Source: Calliphora vicina (lineage: Eukaryota > Arthropoda > Insecta > Diptera > Calliphoridae). From it: a DNA stretch of 64,000 nucleotides. Positions 44,980 through 55,549 of the stretch are shown one piece after another (the first letter of the stretch is position 1; each line of letters starts with the position of its first letter). The stretch lies in NCBI RefSeq assembly GCF_958450345.1, contig NC_088780.1, positions 63,573,533 to 63,637,532 on the forward strand, given 5' to 3'. The translations under genes were made by a program, and so were the position numbers. The notes under the pieces are model-generated. The model made no database searches. It was given only the letters and a program-made list of their open reading frames with translations, and was not told the DNA's origin.

Positions 44980-46203
44980 ATTAAAACAAAAAGAAGTATC
45001 GATTTATCAGCATCACACGCACTCATACCAGACGCACGACTTTCAAAAGATGTTCTACCAGGAGGATATAAAATAGATTTACGACCAAACCTTATGGAAA
45101 ACACGTTCACTGGAAGTATTAATATGAATTTAAGCTGGAGCGTGCCAACCAGAAAGATTTCTTTGCATGCACATTTTGATTTGCAAATTAATGAGAGATC
45201 AATCAAGCTAGCAAAGATTTCTTGGAATTCCGGGCAAGTTCGCTTATACATTCGTTCCTACTTAAGTACAATAACTATATAATTTACATATTTTTTATAT
45301 TCAGGGATGCAAATGCACAAGTTGAAAATATACCTATCCTTCGTGGCGATAGAATGCCAAAAAAGACAGTTTTTGTCATATATTTAAAAGATAAAGTAAA
45401 TGAATGTGCTCACTGTGAGTTAAAAATGGATTTTGAAGGTTATATATGGGAATCAACCGACGGACTTTTTAAGGGATCATACACTGTGGCTAACGAGACG
45501 GAGAAGCGAATTTATTTAGCAACGTATATGAGACCCAACAACGCCCGTCGTCTCTTTCCATGCTTTGATGAACCTGGCTTTAAGGTAAGGATGTATCTAA
45601 TGTATATTTATGGCTCTTTATCTTTTAAATCTATATTGGTGTTGCTTATTTAAGGTACCATTTACTGTTTCCATTTCTCGACCACGAGATTTTGTAACGT
45701 TGTTTAACACGCCTTTACTTAGGACTGATGAATCGTATGTTTAATAATATAAATCCTCACACTTCGAATATACATATTAATAAATATTTCTGTAGTAGGT
45801 CTCTGAAAAATAACGAAGAAGATGCTTATGTTTTGGATCATTTTGAAACAACACCGCCAATGTCAACCTTTACGTTTGGGTTTGTCATCTCTCAGTTAGA
45901 AAGGTTCATTCCCCTTCAAACTGATGAAATGGTTGAGCCTAATATTACCATATGGGCAACTCCAGACTTACATTCTGAACTAGAGGTACATATATATTTA
46001 TAACTTTAGCCTTAAACTTGGACTTAACTAATAATAAAAACTATTGATTAATTTAAGGAAGTTCATGGAAAACTAATAAAAGTCTATAATTGCTTGAACA
46101 ATTATTTCAACGTTTCCATTCCATTGAAGAAAGTTGATGTGCTCGCCATACCAGGTCTTGCATCAGTGAGACCGGCTGACAATTGGGGCCTACTGATGTT
46201 TAA
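44980..46203 (+). CDS. M1-family (aminopeptidase N-like) protein, N-terminal exons, GAMEN motif replaced
   Basis: Five exons: 44980-45233, 45305-45584, 45655-45734, 45796-45985, 46058-46203. Introns are 61-72 bp. Together they cover the N-terminal beta domain of an M1 metallopeptidase: LPGGYKIDLRPNLMENTFTG, then RPNNARRLFPCFDEPGFK (the family's ARR-FPC-DEP signature), TPPMSTFTFGFVISQLE, and VDVLAIPGLASVRPADNWG. In catalytic members the last motif reads GAMEN and binds the substrate N-terminus; here VRPADN occupies that place, suggesting altered or lost aminopeptidase activity. Intron 1 uses a GC-AG donor (CGG/GCAAGT). The acceptor before exon 4 is a tandem TAGTAG. Exon 5 ends at a good donor (AA/GTAAGT), but no exon with the zinc motif HEXXH was found to the right edge. 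The exon encoding the start and any signal peptide was also not found. M1 members in insects are usually membrane-anchored or secreted gut ectoenzymes. Confidence 0.85.
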
Positions 46204-46542
46204 GTAAGTAAAAATATTATTTTGACATACTACATATTTATGTATGTTTTTCGCAATTTCTATGTACAGTGTACAGGAGAAATTGTTTTTTACAAAAATA
46301 GGCAATATGTATATCCAAGTCATTTTCGATAATCTACATACTACAATAGCTGCGGTAGCCGTTTAAATATAATTATGTATTTAAAATGTGTGCGACACAA
46401 TTTTTTTTCAAACATTATTCACCAAAGTTACAATTTGTGCTACCTGCAGATACAGCAAGTATTTTTCTCATTTAAATCAAAATTAATAAGAAGTTCGCAA
46501 ACATTTTTTGTAAACTTTTGATAAAATTTTTTATTATTTTTA
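46204..46542. other. Intron or intergenic sequence; no exon seen
   Basis: Follows the donor of the last aminopeptidase exon. AT-rich, with no further piece of the M1 protein. Confidence 0.5.
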
Positions 46543-46649
46543 GGGCCATTATTACAACTTGCCGTTATAGTTAAAGTTACCTTTAAGGGTACCGTGTTCT
46601 ATTGCTTAAAGTTACCTTTAACTATAACGGCAAGTTGTAATAATGGCCC
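46543..46649. mobile_element. 107 bp hairpin MITE, TSD TTA
   Basis: Inverted arms of about 45 bp (start GGGCCATTATTACAACTTGC) around a loop of fewer than 20 bp, bounded by TTA (46540-46542, 46650-46652). If the aminopeptidase gene continues, the element lies in its intron. Confidence 0.85.
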
Positions 46650-47040
46650 TTACTTACACACCTTTCAATGAAAAAAAAGGAACAAGTATTGGACATAATT
46701 TTATGTTGCTTTCTAAAAATCGTTTTTAAATCTTTTAATAAAATTTGGTGCATAATTTTACAAACTATAAATTCACACTTAGAGCTAGTTTCTTACTTGT
46801 CAGTTAAAAGTATCTTAACACGCTGTTATATTAAACCTGAAATATATTTAGCCGGAATTTAACCAAGGATTGTGTTTCTCACTAATGGATACATTTTGTT
46901 AGCATTGCCATACTTTTCAGTCAAATCTCATGTCCATTCCACAAAAATTTTCATATAAATATGGCAATAATTTGTGCCGAATCTTATATACTCTTCACCA
47001 AATTACTCTACGATCGACTTTTTGTGTCTTTTTTTAAAAA
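46650..47040. other. No gene; small dispersed-repeat fragment
   Basis: 46975-47005 matches the left end (GCCGAATCTTATATACTCTT) of the DINE-like repeat. The remainder is unassigned AT-rich sequence with an incidental 64-codon ORF. Confidence 0.4.
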
Positions 47041-47165
47041 TCTATATATTTAAAAATACAAGGCCTGACTTATTCACTCACTCATTCACTGAGTCATCAG
47101 TCATGATTGAGTGTGTGAACGAATAAGTCAGACCTTGTATTTTTAAATATATAGATTTTTTAAAA
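47041..47165. mobile_element. 125 bp hairpin element
   Basis: The left arm CTATATATTTAAAAATACAA (through GGCCTGACTTATTC) is matched in inverse at the right arm, with a short loop containing TGAGTCATCAGTCATGA. Probably a MITE; the flanks are too AT-rich to call a TSD. Confidence 0.65.
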
Positions 47166-47299
47166 AAGGTCCAAAAAGTCGATCGATCGGTGTTTTGAAA
47201 GTTTGCATCTGAATTTCATTTGAGAGGGGGTTAAAGTTTCCCAACTCTGGCACATTCTTATTGTTAATCTAGGTATAAAATGTGTTCAGCAAAGTTATG

Positions 47300-47520
47300 T
47301 CCTTCTTTTAAAAAAGAGCAAAAACCATCATTAAAACAGGTATTTAAGGGATTTTGACCCCTTAAATCCCGCAAAAATCCGCAAAAATATTATCCGTAAA
47401 ATTTTACTATAACTGCCTAAATACACCAAAACGGAAAATTCAACAGAAAGTCAGAAATAAGACATAACAAAATAGAGCCGAGGGTTAATTTCGCATTTAT
47501 TAAGAATGTTATTTTAAAGA
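47300..47520. repeat. Diverged direct repeat, left copy
   Basis: Contains GTCAGAAATAAGACATAACA and GTTAATTTCGCATTTATTAA. The same order recurs at about 50080-50240. The pair brackets the region 47640-49985 and may be the flanks of an older element. Confidence 0.5.
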
Positions 47521-47789
47521 ACATTTTAGGTATAAAATGTATTCAGCAAATTTATGCAAAATGTTACGGAGAACATTTTTGTAGTACATATTAACCTCTA
47601 AACCATTTATATTGATGAATTTATAAAATGGTTATAATTAACCATTTGTATAAGATATATTTTATTTTGGTTATCGTAACCAATTAAAGTACGAAATATT
47701 TTTTTTGGTTATAAGTAACCTTTATTTCAACCAAAAAGTTTTTTTGGTTAGAAATAACCATTATTTTTTTTTGGTTATCAGGTATGAAA

Positions 47790-48809
47790 TCTATATATAT
47801 AAAAATGTATGTTTGTATGTATGTACCGAATGAACTCAAAAACGGCTGGACCGATTTTGATGAAATTTTCAGTGAATCTTCAGAATAGCCCAACGAGTAA
47901 CACTGTATAGTCAGTTTTTTGATATTCTGTTTGTGGGCGGAGGGGTTCGTAAAAATCCAATTTTTACATTATATCGCTAATGCCCTATCTATATATATAA
48001 AAATGGATGTGTGTTCCGTATGGAGTCAAAAATGGCTGGACCGATTTTGATGACATGTTCACGGAATCTTCAGAAAAGCCTTTTGGGTAACAGTGTAAAG
48101 CCGGGCTCGGCAACTCCTATGCAAAGTGCATTGTGGGCGTTACTAAATTTACACAGACTACTCACACGCATAGAAAACACAATTCAGTCTCTTATGAGTT
48201 GTCATTGAAGAAGGTTGTGTTGTCGCTCGTTTCTTGGTTTAGCACATGAATGTTTATGAATAAATGTTAAAGCAGAGGTGGATAATTCATATTATTGTTG
48301 TACCTTTTTTAGCATCTACACTACATCTTAAGTAGTTTTTAGAATTATAAACTATTTAAAATGTTTTTTCTCTCACCTTTAGATGCTTAAATGGGTTTTT
48401 TGAAGTTTCTTGTAAATTATTATTTTTTAATATACAATAATTGCTAGACAAATAGGTTAGTTAACATGTTAAGTTTTCCATGTCTGTCTTGTAGTGAAGA
48501 TGAGAGTGCAACTATTTCTCATTTCTTGTTTTTCGCTCTTACACTTATACAAGTGCAAAATGTAGTAGTATATGTCTGCCGATCCCGGATGTAAAGTCAG
48601 ATTTTTACTCTTGCATATTAAGTGCATGAATAAGAAATTTCCATACTGAATTTTGGAATTCATTGGAACCAGCCGAAATGCCACTACATGTATTAACATT
48701 GAAGGTTGGTTCACCGACTTTGTCCGACACTGTATATTAAAATCGAGATCGAGATGCAATATAAAACAGATGTTTTCTAAAGGCCGCGTTGCTGGCCGGG
48801 TTCAGCTAG
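47790..48809 (+). mobile_element. Non-autonomous Helitron, with a second 5' end upstream
   Basis: The downstream unit starts TCTATATATATAAAAATGG at 47988 after an A and ends GCCGGGTTCAGCTAG at 48809 before a T. A GC-rich hairpin lies just before the CTAG end. This fits Helitron rules: 5' TC, 3' CTRR, insertion between A and T, no TSD. A related 5' end (TCTATATATATAAAAATG, then GGCTGGACCGATTTTGATGA) begins at 47790. An older copy was therefore probably interrupted or truncated by the newer one. No Rep/helicase is encoded. Confidence 0.75.
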
Positions 48810-49550
48810 TTGATAATAAAAAATTCATTCATAAATGTTAAATAGGGATTTCTAAATCCATTAAAAAACTTTATTAAAACTGCAATTGACTGTATATAAC
48901 CTTTATTAGGTCTATTATACGGCCCGAGTAAGCTTATTGAAACTGGCTGAAATCGGTTCATTATTTGATCTAGCTTTAAATTTCTCAACAACTGCTGAAC
49001 CGATTTGTATTACGTTAAAACTGAACAAAAATTCTAGAAAATATCTCTCCATAAAACAAAAAAAAATCTAAAATACCTCGATCAGCCCAAAAGTTACAGA
49101 GTACGCTACGGATTTCCAAAGGACTAAAGATTATAATGGATTACTTTTGGGACATCTCGAGCAAAAAAAAGTAGTATTTTCGTCAAATTCTACTTATTTT
49201 TCTACCAAAAACGAGCAAGTAAGAGTGAAAATATATCGAGCCGTTTTCGCACAAAAGACGTAACCGACAAAAACTAAATTTTTACAGGAGAGAATTTTTT
49301 TAAATAGAAATAAATAAAATAATAAATAAATGTGTACTTACGTCTTTTTTCTTTTCCTCGTAAAAGTGAAACTATGGCATCTATAGCTATAGGAATGATG
49401 CTAATAGCCCTAAGTTATCGATTTCCATAAAAAACCGCAAATCTAATATCATGTCGCTTACGTCCGTTTTTCGAAGAGGGCTCGATATGTAATTATGTTA
49501 TATTATCCACAAATGTATAATAATAAATAAAACAATCGACTATATACTAA
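48810..49550. other. No gene; contains a tail fragment of the tRNA-derived repeat
   Basis: 49136-49210 carries GGATTACTTTTGGGACATCT and following bases matching the tail of the four tRNA-derived repeats. The sequence AACTGCTGAACCGATTTG near 48990 resembles other Helitron leaders. Otherwise unassigned. Confidence 0.4.
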
Positions 49551-49800
49551 AAACCATTATTTGACTCACAATACAATAATTAAGCAGTGGTGTGGTAAGC
49601 ACAACAGTTGACTAGCAGCCGGAAGGTTGTTAGTTCAAACTGTGGCTGCGACTTCCATTTTTTGTAAATATGTACATAATTCAATATAAATAAATATTTC
49701 TTCTAAAGAATATAGAGGATTACTTTTGGGACATCTCGAACAAAAACTAGTACTTTATTTAATTGTCAAATTCCCCTTATTTTTCAGCTTATTCAATATT
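49550..49800 (+). repeat. tRNA-derived repeat segment, copy S2
   Basis: Head CAGTGGTGTGGTAAGCACAA ... loop CTAGCAG ... AGTTCAAACTGTGGCTGCGACT, then tail GGATTACTTTTGGGACATCT. The B box is more decayed than in copies S1, S3 and S4. Confidence 0.6.
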
Positions 49801-50476
49801 TCTGAATTAATTTTTTATTACTATAACCAAAAAAAAAGAATTTTTTTTTGTAATGGTTATTTCTAACCAAAAAATGTTTTTGGTTGATATAATGGTTACT
49901 TATAACCAAAAAGAAATATTTCTTACTTTAATTGGTTACGATAACCAAAATAATATGATAATGGTTAAAAATTCCCAATATTAAATAAAAGGAATTTCCT
50001 CGTAACCTTTTTATCTGAAATAAAAAAATAACAGTTATATTCCGTCCCTGCTCTAAATCCTCAAGGCATGAGTATTTTTTGTCCTTCTTTTAAAAGATAG
50101 CAACAAACTCCATTAACACAGGGAGTTAAGGGGTTAAAATGTTCCGCAAAAATATAATACGTGAAAACGCAAAATTCAACCAGAAGGTCAGAAATAAGAC
50201 ACAACAAATGCGAGCTTACGGTTAATTTCGTATTTATTAATTACCGTACGGTTAAATTCAATGGGCTGGGCAGCAAGGTAAGAGATACATACATTGTAGT
50301 TAAGGGAGAATTGTTGCAGAAGTAACATGTAGGTTGTGGGTCTCCAGATAATAAGTATCGATGCGTCAGATTGGAATGGGTTAAACGAAGTCTAGTAAAA
50401 CATTTATTTTTAAAACAGGTGGTAGTAGTTGGAAGTTGTAGTGGAATTTTATCAGGATTTATCATGGTGTATATAT

Positions 50477-51051
50477 TGTTACGTTTTAACCTTTTTAAAA
50501 CGTTGGTTTATTTCCTTTAAATAAACCGATACTTTTGATTGCAAATAAAAGCCGTTTAGTAGTTTGAAAATTGTAACAACTCTTTATTTATTTAAAATGT
50601 ACAACAACAGAATTAAATAGTCACTCAATGTTTTTTATACACGTTTATAAATTCGCAGAGACACAATTTATAATGTACACGAATTCACTTGAAAAATACA
50701 ACACACTTTAAGGCACTCAGCTGATGTTTATTCGAAAAGCGTCTCTGATAAACTCACTCACGACTGCAACCTCTGCCACTATTTATAACACTGCCACCTG
50801 CACTCTAGGTTGCTCTTTAACTGTCAAAGCTCGTATATTCTAGAACTTTCTAATACATACGTCATCTGTGGTGTACTTTCTACAATGTTCTTTAACTGAA
50901 TATTCGAATTGGAATTGAAACTGAAACTGTTAATAATGCCCACAGATATGTTACAGTTTGCTATTACAGCACTGCTATTTGAAATCATTATGCAACTTTT
51001 AAATCAGCCCTTAAAATCGTTATATTTGAATTCAAGTACAATTTCTTAACA
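50477..51051 (-). repeat. 3' LTR of a deleted Gypsy element
   Basis: A 575 bp LTR (minus strand from TGTTAAGAAATTG to AACGTAACA), immediately preceded on the minus strand by a polypurine tract GCGGGGGGCAG (51052-51062). It is homologous to the solo LTR at 42777 and the LTR at 62689. Confidence 0.9.
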
Positions 51052-51454
51052 CTGCCCCCCGCTTAAGCCTGTTCGTCCCAAATAGGCATAGATTCACTTC
51101 TCCCATAGGCAGCTAGTCGTTTCAGTTGTTCAACATTAATTCCCGATATCGGTCTTCAACATTTCCGTATTCTATAAACCATGTCGTCCAATTTCTTAAC
51201 TACCCTATTTGGTCCTTTGCAGTGATTCCTTAATTTGGATGACAAACCCTTATTACGTAGTGAGCTATATCTGGTTTTCATTTGGTCATTTGTCATTTTA
51301 ATTCGACTCCGAACGAGTTCATGCATTTCTTTTTCTGCTTAAGCACCTTCACCCATCTTGGAACCCGGCCTGATGATCTTTTCTATGCGGGACAGACCAC
51401 GAACTCCAACAGGAACCATTCTGTTATTGCACTGTTCAACGAGGGCCTCCATTG
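51052..51454 (-). pseudogene. C-terminal tail of a Gypsy integrase, remnant
   Basis: On the minus strand, broken frames match the last part of the integrase ORF at 63297: KTRY, GLSSKLRNHCKGPNRVVKKL, VYRIRKC and RLAAYGRSESMPIWDEQA. It joins directly to the end of gag, so protease, reverse transcriptase, RNase H and most of integrase have been deleted. Confidence 0.75.
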
Positions 51455-52180
51455 TTACACCAACAAACCATTGTCTATACAATCCTCCACTTCCCCACGG
51501 GCCCATACCAAATCCTCTCCCTCAGTGCTAGCTCTGTTTAAAGGTGGTTCTTGTAATGCTTCTTGATACGACTGCTGGTTGTTTCTTAGCGGTGAAACAT
51601 ATCTGGTTCGCTTTCTTGGTGCTCTACAGTTTCGCTGAATATGACCAATTTTACCACAGTTATAACATTTAATTTTGGCTTTAAATTGTTTCTCATTTAA
51701 AGCCTCTAAAACTGCCTCTTTTTGACATTGAACATTATTCAAGTCCGACACCTTTTTATCAATAATTCCATCCACTCTGTTGTTAAAAACATCAGACACT
51801 TTCTGAATTTTCTTATCTGTGGCTCTAGAAGATTCTTGAAGTTTTATTAGAAGTTTATCGTTGTTTACTCTGATAGTTTCTTTAACTTCAGCCAACAGCT
51901 ACTCGTTGTTTACTTTAAAAATGTCTCGAACTTCTGCTTTAACTTCATATAGAATTTTCTCGTGGGCTGTTTCCATTTTTTTCATCATGCTTGTTGTTGA
52001 ACGTGTAGAAACTTCCATTTCTTCCTTATACTCGAATTTGTAAGCACCGATGTCAATATCACGCCACTTGAATTCCTCTATCAGCCTCTTCTGCAATTCT
52101 GCCTTGTTACCTGCTGTTGGTAGCTCCAACTTACTCAATTCTTTCTTGAGTAGTTCAACTTTTAGTTCCTCAAACTTCAT
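51455..52180 (-). pseudogene. Gypsy gag with SAP-like domain and zinc knuckle, one premature stop
   Basis: The frame starts at an ATG at 52180 and runs to a stop at 51455, broken only by an in-frame TAG at 51899-51901. Residues 1-35 (KFEELKVELLKKELSKLEL, then NKAELQKRLIEEF) form a SAP-like helix-extended-helix motif. A charged, probably helical middle follows, then a CCHC knuckle CYNCGKIGHIQRNC with a basic tail. Gag would package the element RNA. The zinc knuckle supports the retroelement origin. Start choice rests on the ATG just inside the primer-binding site. Confidence 0.8.
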
Positions 52181-52195
52181 GCTTATTAATTTGCA

Positions 52196-52213
52196 ATCCC
52201 ACTTCTGACACCA
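52196..52213 (-). other. tRNA-Leu-type primer-binding site
   Basis: The minus strand reads TGGTGTCAGAAGTGGGAT two bases after the LTR end, complementary to a tRNA-Leu 3' end as I remember it. It marks the 5' end of the deleted Gypsy element and fixes its orientation. Confidence 0.7.
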
Positions 52214-52215
52214 AT

Positions 52216-52372
52216 TGTTACGTTTTAACCTTTTCAAAACCTAATTGCAAATAAAAGCCGTTTAGTAGTTTGAAAATTGTAACAACTCATTATTTAAAAT
52301 GTACAACAACAGAATGTACAACAACTCAATGTTTTTTATACACGTTTATAAATTCGCAGAAATACAGACAGG
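52216..52372 (-). repeat. 5' LTR of the deleted Gypsy element, truncated
   Basis: Begins at TGTTACGTTTTAACC like the LTR at 50477 but stops matching at about 52372, inside the LTR. It also has small internal deletions. Beyond it starts the GAAATAAC repeat, which seems to have replaced or invaded the rest. Confidence 0.8.
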
Positions 52373-52379
52373 TACTGTG

Positions 52380-52770
52380 AAATAACTCCCAAATGAAATA
52401 ACTCCCCACGAAAAAATTAAATAACACCCAACAAATTTTTCATACAACTTAGGACTTATTTCATTATGAAACAACTCCTAACGCATAGGGAGTTATTTCA
52501 TAATTTTTTGTTGGGAGTTATTTCATAATGCAATAACTCCGGCGGCATGAAATGACCCCCCACGAAATAACACCCCAAAAATAAAATTAAATAACCCCCC
52601 AAAATTTGGAGCCTTATTTCATATGCAATAAAACCCCAATTTTGAAAATGAAATAAGACCCCAACGAAATGAAATAATGCCCCAAACAGAAATGAAATAA
52701 CACCCCATTATTGGGGTCTTATTTCATATGAATTAGAACCCCAAATTTTTAAAATGAAATAAGTCTCCAA
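52380..52770. repeat. Degenerate GAAATAAC-CCC repeat block in both orientations
   Basis: About 16 variants of a 12-14 base motif (GAAATAACACCCC, GAAATAAGACCCC, AAATAACTCCC) and its inverse (GGGGTCTTATTTCAT, GGGAGTTATTTCAT) fill about 390 bp with irregular spacing. It lies exactly between the broken LTR and the 3' end of the Jockey fragment. It is not a simple microsatellite. It could be transposon ends, an expanded foldback, or satellite-like DNA. Confidence 0.75.
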
Positions 52771-52799
52771 ACACAGTGAAGGTGATCAAAAACAATTGG

Positions 52800-54600
52800 G
52801 GGTTTCAAACGGTCTGCTTACTCTTGCCTTGCAAGTTTTATTCCTGTATTTACTTGTACTATTGAATACCAACTTTTGTACATTCTGAACTAAAAAAAGT
52901 CTTTCCCAGTCATTACCATTCTTTACAACTTTCTTTGCACTGCGAAATTATCAAGGCAAGCGGATTTGGGTGGGATTGCAGTTTCAGTATATATTTATCG
53001 CGGACTTTCTTAAATTCATCCTTCACTAATGGCACTTCCAAGTCCCTGTGGATGTTTTCATTGCTTATGTACCATGGTGTACCCTTCATGGTCCTAAGAA
53101 TTTTCGACCTGGCCCTCTGTATAAGCTCAATACTGGAATTACTGGCCGTTCCCCTACAATTGGATTCCATATGTCCAAATTGGTTTTAAAATGATTTTAT
53201 ACAGTGTGACTTTATAGTCAAGTCTTAACTTTGATTGGTCACTTATTAACCAGTGAAGACTAGATGCTTTTGACTTCATGCGAAGTCTCTTGGTTTCTAT
53301 ATGACGGCGCCAAGTAAATCTTATATCTAAGTGAATACCAAGGTATGTAACATAATCGGACAGAGGTATATTAACATTGTTAAGTGTGACAGGTGGACAG
53401 CATCCCCTCCTCAGTGTGAACGTAACATGTTTGCGTTTTTACTCATTTGCACGTATTCTCCATTTGTTTAACCATGTTTCCACACATCTTAAGTAGCCAT
53501 CTAGTATACTAGATGCTATATATGGATTTTCATGCGAGCTAATAATTGCGGTGTCATCAGCAAATGTAGAAATAGTCAATTCATCGCTCGTAGGCAAATC
53601 AGAGGTGTAAATCAAATAGAGGGTAGGTCCAAGAACACTTCCTTGTGGTACTCCTGCTCCAATCCTATATTCTGTTGTCACGTAATCATTGTACTTAACT
53701 GTAAATATACGGTCCGATAAATAAGATTTCAATAGTTTATGAGTAGATGGTGGCAGCAAACATTTTATTTTAAATAGCAGGCCTTTGTGCCATACTTTGT
53801 CGAAGGCTTGAGCGACATCCAAAAATATATAACTGAACAATATTTCCTTAATTCAAAGGATTTTCTTATCTCTCCGGTTATATGATTAACTTGTTCGATT
53901 GTTCCGTGGCGTTCCCGGAAACCAAATTGATGAACTGGGATTATGTTTTTCTTATTTAAAAATGGTATGATTTTCTTTTGGAACACTTTTTCGAATAGTT
54001 TCGATAAGCAAGGAATTAAGCTTATTGGTCTACAGGAGGATGGTACGGTCCAGTCCTTTTCTGGCTTTGGTATCATTATTATCTAAGAAGTTTTCCAATT
54101 TGTCGGAAAAACTCCATGTTTAAAGATCGCATTAAATATTGTAGACAGCACAATTATTGCCACACTCGGTAGGTTTTTAATCATAGTAGGTGTAACAGAA
54201 TCATTTCCAGGTGATTTTTTCAATATTATATTATCCCTGATTACTTCGTTAATGTCTTCTGGGCTTAAATCTAATATGTCATCATTAGATAATGTTGACA
54301 CAGGTGGCTCTTCAAGTTCAAAAACAGTTGTTGGCGAGTTTGGTTGAAAGACTGTACTTAAGTGATCGGCAAATATTTTAGCCTTTTCCTCCGTTCTGCG
54401 AGCCCAGGTACCGTCAGCTGTCCTTAAAGGTCTTTGCCCCTCTACCAGTGGCTTGATATTTTTCGTTGCTTTCCAAAGGGAAAAATTTGTGTGTTTGGTA
54501 TTTGTCAAACTTTGAATGTAATTTCTATTTCTGCGATCCTCTTCTAATTGAAGGGCTTTTTTCAGATTTTTACTAGCAGCAGACAGCCTCTGCTTTATAC
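52800..54600 (-). pseudogene. Jockey-clade LINE ORF2 (reverse transcriptase to C-terminus), 5' truncated
   Basis: Minus-strand pieces in order: linker region (54600-54083, with SPGNDSVTPTMIKNLP), RT fingers (54076-53765, with CRPISLIPCLSKLFEKVFQK), RT palm (53840-53439, with FLDVAQAFDKVWHKGL, GAGVPQGSVLGPTLY and the catalytic STFADDTAI), thumb (53438-53190, with YVTYLGIHLD), and the C-terminal tail (53170-52913, with TASNSSIELIQRARSKILRT and YISNENIHRDLEVP). Frames change at least twice and a TGA follows RIRANE. The 5' truncation at 54600 is typical of LINE insertion. It is a different copy from the one at 4264-6185. Confidence 0.85.
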
Positions 54601-55430
54601 GTTAATCAAATAATTTGATAAGTAATATATTTTTAAATTGTACATTGATATACTTTTATTTTACTATCAAAATATATGCTAAAGAAGGTCGATTATTATA
54701 GACTATTCAAAAAGAACAATTAGAATAATGATAAATTACAATGAAGTCCTCACTTGTAGATTTCCTTTCGCTTAGGTCTATGTTTTTATGTTCATTTTTG
54801 AAGAGAATACAAAAAGTACCATCGAATAAAGAAAATGTAGCAAAAGTATCCCCCTTGAATTCTCACCCATGACCATAAAGCTTAATTTCATATTTCTAGA
54901 TCAATTGCTATAGAAAATTCAGAAATCATCATTTAGCTATCTTTTTTTTTATCAAATTACCATTAGAATAAAAAAGTACCATACATTTAAAAAAAAAGTC
55001 AAACTTTTAATCACTCAGCTCCATATATGCTAAATTTCATATATCTAATTATATTATTGTACAAAATTCAAAAATTACCGTTAGAATAAAGAAAAAGTTC
55101 CATAATGTCACTACTTGTAGATTCGGGTCCATAAAAACTTAGCACAATGTTTCTAAGTTCATTGTTGATGAAAATAGAAAAAGTATCACTTTGAATTCTC
55201 ACTCACATAGAACTATACATGCTTAATTTTATGTTTATAGCTCCATTATTATAGAAAATTCAAAAAAGTACCCATGACAATAAAGAAAAAGTACCATGAA
55301 TTATACTAGTTGTTTTTGTTTTCACATAGTTTTTCTACTATGTAATACATTCTTACCACTTATGTTTTCTAATTGAAATTCTATTAACAACTCAAACATT
55401 TTTTATAAATTAAAAGTACAATTCAAGGCC
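54601..55430. repeat. Degenerate long-unit repeats with AAAAAGTACCAT motifs
   Basis: Motifs AAAGTACCAT, CTACTTGTAGATTC, TTAATTTCATATTTCTAG and TATAGAAAATTCA recur in the same order about three times between 54720 and 55310. The units are diverged, of unequal length and non-coding. Family not recognised. Confidence 0.5.
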
Positions 55431-55549
55431 TGTTTCACGATGCCGAAAGAAAAATAATTCGAACAAATTTGTATGAAAACCATTCGAAAGAATTTTAAAA
55501 ACTGAGTGTTTTTCATAAAATTGTCTTCGACTCATTTTTCTTTCGACCA

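Larger units (their letters stand above)
47640..49985. repeat. Inverted arms of TGGTTA motifs bracketing Helitron and SINE insertions
   Basis: The left arm (47640-47785) and right arm (49815-49985) are inverted copies built on TTTTGGTTATCGTAACCAAT and TTGGTTATAAGTAACC. Between them lie Helitron-like sequences, a tRNA-derived repeat and non-coding DNA, presumably inserted later. Confidence 0.55.

Noticed and set aside
48653..48841. ORF over the Helitron 3' end resembling a small protein
   Set aside because: It spans a non-coding Helitron terminus and reads into unrelated flank; no conserved domain.
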